Shown: positions 14,586 to 17,704 of the stretch, piece after piece
Position numbering within the stretch: the stretch's first letter is position 1
How the letters are laid out: every line of letters begins with the position of its first letter
Source: CAYFNF01 sp964344485
GTDB lineage: Bacteria > Patescibacteriota > Patescibacteriia > UBA9570 > XYC2-FULL-38-9
Assembly: GCA_964344485.1 (NCBI GenBank)
Contig: CAYFNF010000009.1
Coordinates: 1-17,704, forward strand
DNA: 17,704 nt
Reading direction: 5' to 3'
Program-made: the position numbers and the translations under genes
The notes under the pieces: model-generated
What the model was told of the DNA's origin: nothing
Databases searched by the model: none
Seen by the model: only the letters and a program-made list of their open reading frames with translations

Positions 14586-17445
14586 TGCACCTTTCCCTTC
14601 GGAATCTTCCAACGAACTTTCAGGATGGATTGCACTTTAATCTGATGACTTAGTTGTTTCTCGATTCTTACGATCAGGTCTTCACGTTCCTGATCGATTT
14701 CATCCTGGGCATCGAACAGCCTACGACGTTTAAGAGTGCGTTGTCTTTCCATTTCATGAAGCTGCTTCTGGTGGATTAGCTTGTCCTGAAGTGACTGCGC
14801 AAGCGCAGCTGTGCGGCGCTGTTCTCGAATTTGCTTGTCGATCTCCTTGATCTCGTGTTCGAGCGACATCTTCAGATCTTCGCTCCAGCGATCGAGCTTG
14901 AGGACCTCCTCCTCGAAGAGGCGGGCATTGCGAGTGTCGATCTCCATCAAACGAGCGCCGACCTCGGCTTCGCGGATCGCGGCCAAGCTGGGCTCATTGA
15001 CAGCTTCAGATTTGACCTCAGCGGGTAGTGACAGGAGTTTGCGGCAGATATCCTCGTCCAGTGGCTGATTTAGATCTGTTCTGCCTGCAAAAATCAGAAA
15101 CTCGTTGATTTCCACAGCGGAGACAGTGAGCTTGGAGACCTCTAGCCAACCGGCTTGTCCGACCAGCGGCTCGAGCACGCTAATTTTCGAGGGATGGTTC
15201 GTGTAGTCGAACGCGATTTCGGCGGTGGGGAGCTGCCGGTCAATGGCCCTCTTGATCAGCCGAAGCGCGAAGGGATGGTCGGGCCGATAGAAATGCTCGT
15301 CAGCGGTCTCAGCTTCTTTCCAGTCCAAGTTGTACCAACCCTGACGGGCGTCTGAGCCAGAGTACTGGAAACGCGGCCGTTGTGGATCGAAGCAGGCCTG
15401 ACCGGCGAGTTCGACGCGCGTCAGTTCGAATAGCCATCGCTCCCGCTGAGACAGACATTCGATAGTCTTCTCCTTACTGAGTTTCAGTCGCGACCGTACG
15501 TCTTCATCGAAGTGTTCCATAAGTGCTTGGCGTGTCGTTGCAAGCCGGGCTTGAATTTTGGCGTCAAGTTCTGCTTGAAAGGCGTCGAACGCTTCCTTGA
15601 TGTCCGTGCTTGTCCGGCAGGTTTGATAGACTTCAGCGATCCTACGCTCAATATCCACGCCGGACTCAAGAGCACCCAGCACTTCATCTGATGCTCCGAA
15701 CACACCATCGAAGAGCTTAAACTTTTCACTCAACAACTCGTAGACGCGCTTTTCGGCTTCGTTGCGCAAATTCAGGAAGTTCACGACGACAACATCGTGC
15801 TTCTGGCCGTATCGGTGGCACCGGCCGATTCGCTGTTCGATACGTTGAGGGTTCCATGGTAGATCGAAATTGACCACGAGTGAACAGAATTGGAGGTTAA
15901 CGCCTTCAGCAGCGGCTTCGGTGGCAACGAGTATCGTGGCTTCGTTGCGAAAATGCTCTACAATGGCCGCCTTCATGTCGATAGCACGCGAGCCAGTGAT
16001 GCGATCCGTACCTTCGTGCTTGGTCAGCCATCGTTCATAGATTGCTGTATGGTGTGGCTGCCTGTTTGTACCGTTGATGATGATAACCTGGCCTTCGTAC
16101 CCCTTGGTATTTAGCAGATCGTACAGATACATCTGCGTTTCACGGGACTCGGTGAAGATGACGGCCTTGCGGGCCGCCCCAAGCTCTTCAGCTTTGGCGA
16201 AAGCGATCTGAAGTGCAGGCAGGAGCTTGTCACCTTTAGCATTGTGCCCGATCCTAGCCGCGAGATCAGCATAGCGAAGAAGGTCAGCAAGTTCGTTCTT
16301 CAGCTTTTTCGGGTCGATTTCAGCCTCGGTAGTTGCATCTACATCTTCTTCATATTCATCCACTAGCTCATCGACGCCCTCGATGTCGTCGTCATCGAGC
16401 AGATCGAGNNNNNNNNNNTCTCCAGTCGGGCTGCAAGCCGTCGAAGCGTCCTGGCGATGGCGAAGGTCGAGGATGCCAGCAGCTTGCGGAGAACCATGGT
16501 GATGAGCTGGCGCTGACTTGCTGGGAGAGCGTAAAGAACCTCCCGTTGAAGGTATGTCGTGATCTCGTCATAAAGCGCCTGCTCCTCGTCAGTGGGCAGG
16601 AATTCCTGTGTGATCGGAACACGGTTTGTGAACGGGATGTACTCCGTTACCTGCTTCCGAAGCGCGCGGGTACAGACCGGAGCGATCCGCTGCTTCAGCT
16701 GCAGGTTGCGGCTGACCTCGTCAGGATTATTCACGAATTGCTCGCGGAACGATGCGGTGTCGCCGAAAACGCGCGGATCGATCACGCTCACGAGGCTGAA
16801 GAGTTCAAGCAGCGAGTTCTGCAGTGGTGTGGCTGTTAATAGCAATTTGGGAGCTTCACCGACAGCATCGGTGATTCGATGCGCCATCGTCTTCTTGGCT
16901 ATTGGGTTCTTAAGCAGTCGGGTACGGGAACGATGCACGTTCCGAAGCCGATGGGCTTCGTCGATGACCACAGCATCCCATGGAACTTGCGACACTTCGG
17001 TAGTCTTAGCAGCCGCAAAGTTGTAAGAGCAGATGACAGCCTTGTCCTCAAGGTCAAACGGATTCGCCATGCCGTCCTTCTTCATACGGTTAAAGACACG
17101 CGAATCCAAGACTTCTGAAGGGAGGAAGAACTTCTCACTGAGCTCCTGCTGCCATTGCTTACGTAGTATAGCGGGAACGACGATGAGGATACGCCGACGG
17201 CGTTCTGCCCAACGTTGGGACAGCACGATCCCAGCCTCGACAGTCTTGCCCAACCCCACCTCATCCGCCAGGACGGCACCATTTGTGAATGGAGAGCGAA
17301 GGGCGAACAGCGCAGCATCAATCTGATGGGGATTCAGGTCTACGCGTGCGTTAGCTATGGACCTGGAAAGCGCAGCAATATCACCACCTGACCCGCGGAG
17401 CGTGAGAGCATGTGCCCAGAATTTGCTTTGGTAGATTGTACTCAT
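14576..17445 (-). CDS. SNF2/RapA-like superfamily 2 helicase (interrupted by assembly gap)
   Basis: An ATP-driven double-stranded DNA translocase of about 955 residues, close to RapA/HepA in size. The N-terminal RecA domain has DEVGLGKT at 61-68, DEAH at 162-165 followed by RLRN, and LLLTATPLQN at 201-210. The second domain, beyond the gap, has the AAAEGVNLQF motif and PQRIEQRIGRCHRYGQ. The C-terminal ~200 residues contain a long charged coiled-coil-like stretch. An acidic linker (LLDDDDIEGVDEL) lies at the gap. The 10 Ns at 16409-16418 put the halves in different frames; 2860 flanking bases imply a true gap of 3n+2 bases (for example 8 or 11) if the gene is intact. ATG 17445 is chosen for AGGAAG 5-6 bases upstream; TTG 17481 also opens the frame. 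It is the first gene of the defence operon and probably works with the type III enzyme. Confidence 0.87.
16409..16418. other. Assembly gap (10 Ns) inside the helicase gene
   Basis: Ten Ns separate the RecA-1 part of the SNF2-like helicase from an acidic linker and the RecA-2 part. Both sides read as helicase but in different frames, so the true gap is not 10 bases long unless the gene is broken. Confidence 0.95.
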
Positions 17446-17537
17446 CCACTTCCTGAGCTCTTGGAACTCGCTACAGTCCAATAGCCGTAGAATGGCATCC
17501 GATTCATTGGCTTACCCCCTAAATACCAACAAGATAG

Positions 17538-17565
17538 AGAATATCATGAATGCTGAATCGTTCAA
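17538..17565 (-). promoter_or_regulatory. Putative sigma70-type promoter for the defence operon
   Basis: On the - strand, TTGAAC (17565-17560) and TATTCT (17543-17538) are separated by 16 bases, each matching four of six consensus positions. The element lies about 93 bases upstream of the helicase ATG at 17445, the first gene of the - strand operon. The surrounding stretch is AT-rich. There is no further support, and the spacing is one base short of ideal. Confidence 0.3.
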
Positions 17566-17620
17566 CGGATATTTTATCTAGAGACAACCACACCCCCTGG
17601 CATGGTTGCCTCCAGCGCGA

Positions 17621-17704
17621 CTAGCGCCTGGGCAGGATGATCTTGATCACAATCCGCACAAGAACACCCAGTTTCCGCAGAGTTTCGACCATCAGGTCTC
17701 TCCC
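17621..17704 (-). CDS. Tail of an unidentified reading frame running off the right edge
   Basis: The - strand is open from the window edge to a TAG at 17621-17623, giving 27 residues that include MVETLRKLGVLVRIVIKIIL and end PRR. The basic-hydrophobic end recalls C-termini of some transposases, but I cannot assign it. It would be the upstream neighbour of the defence operon, in the same direction. It could also be a chance open stretch. Confidence 0.22.
   Translation of the reverse strand, partial: GRDLMVETLRKLGVLVRIVIKIILPRR

Noticed and set aside
9055..17445. DISARM or BREX system
   Set aside because: A SNF2 helicase and a methyltransferase are present, but there is no DrmA/DrmB/DrmC, PglZ or BrxC-like gene. 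The motifs of Mod and Res are those of type III restriction-modification.
1..17704. CRISPR array, tRNA or rRNA genes
   Set aside because: I saw no regularly spaced direct repeats and no tRNA or rRNA sequence on either strand.

Overview
This is about 17.7 kb of bacterial DNA on a draft scaffold; two 10-base N runs (3598-3607 and 16409-16418) mark sequence gaps. Genes are densely packed, with Shine-Dalgarno sites, GTG starts and 4-base stop/start overlaps. Hand counts of single 60-base lines run from about 38% to 63% GC, so the window is compositionally mixed. I cannot name the organism. The degraded gene at the left end, the transposase tail near 6.7 kb, and the restriction and toxin-like genes suggest an accessory or genomic-island region.

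Left half, + strand (489-6573): six tightly linked genes. In order they encode a SAM-dependent O-methyltransferase, a 554-residue membrane-anchored protein of unknown family, a three-part ABC importer of the TrpXYZ type (lipoprotein binding protein, permease, ATPase), and a 232-residue protein. I read the last as a divergent tRNA-dependent cyclodipeptide synthase (AlbC-like). The likely theme is amino-acid-like import, cyclodipeptide (or other aminoacyl-tRNA-derived) synthesis, and methyl tailoring. I know of no described pathway with this layout, so it is the best candidate here for an undescribed system.

Middle (6574-6833): the two operons converge on a short stretch holding the C-terminal tail of an IS3-family transposase.

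Right half, - strand (17445 down to 6834): a defence cluster in the order SNF2/RapA-like helicase, 75-residue unknown protein, 251-residue PD-(D/E)xK-like protein, type III Mod methyltransferase, type III Res helicase-nuclease, HipA-like kinase-fold protein, HEPN-domain protein. The first five genes are joined by overlaps of 4 to 17 bases. They look like a type III restriction-modification system extended by a translocase and a possible second nuclease. The last two resemble a toxin-antitoxin or abortive-infection pair appended downstream.

The left 488 bases hold a possible decayed OmpR-type regulator on the - strand. The right end holds a putative promoter for the defence operon and the tail of an unidentified reading frame.
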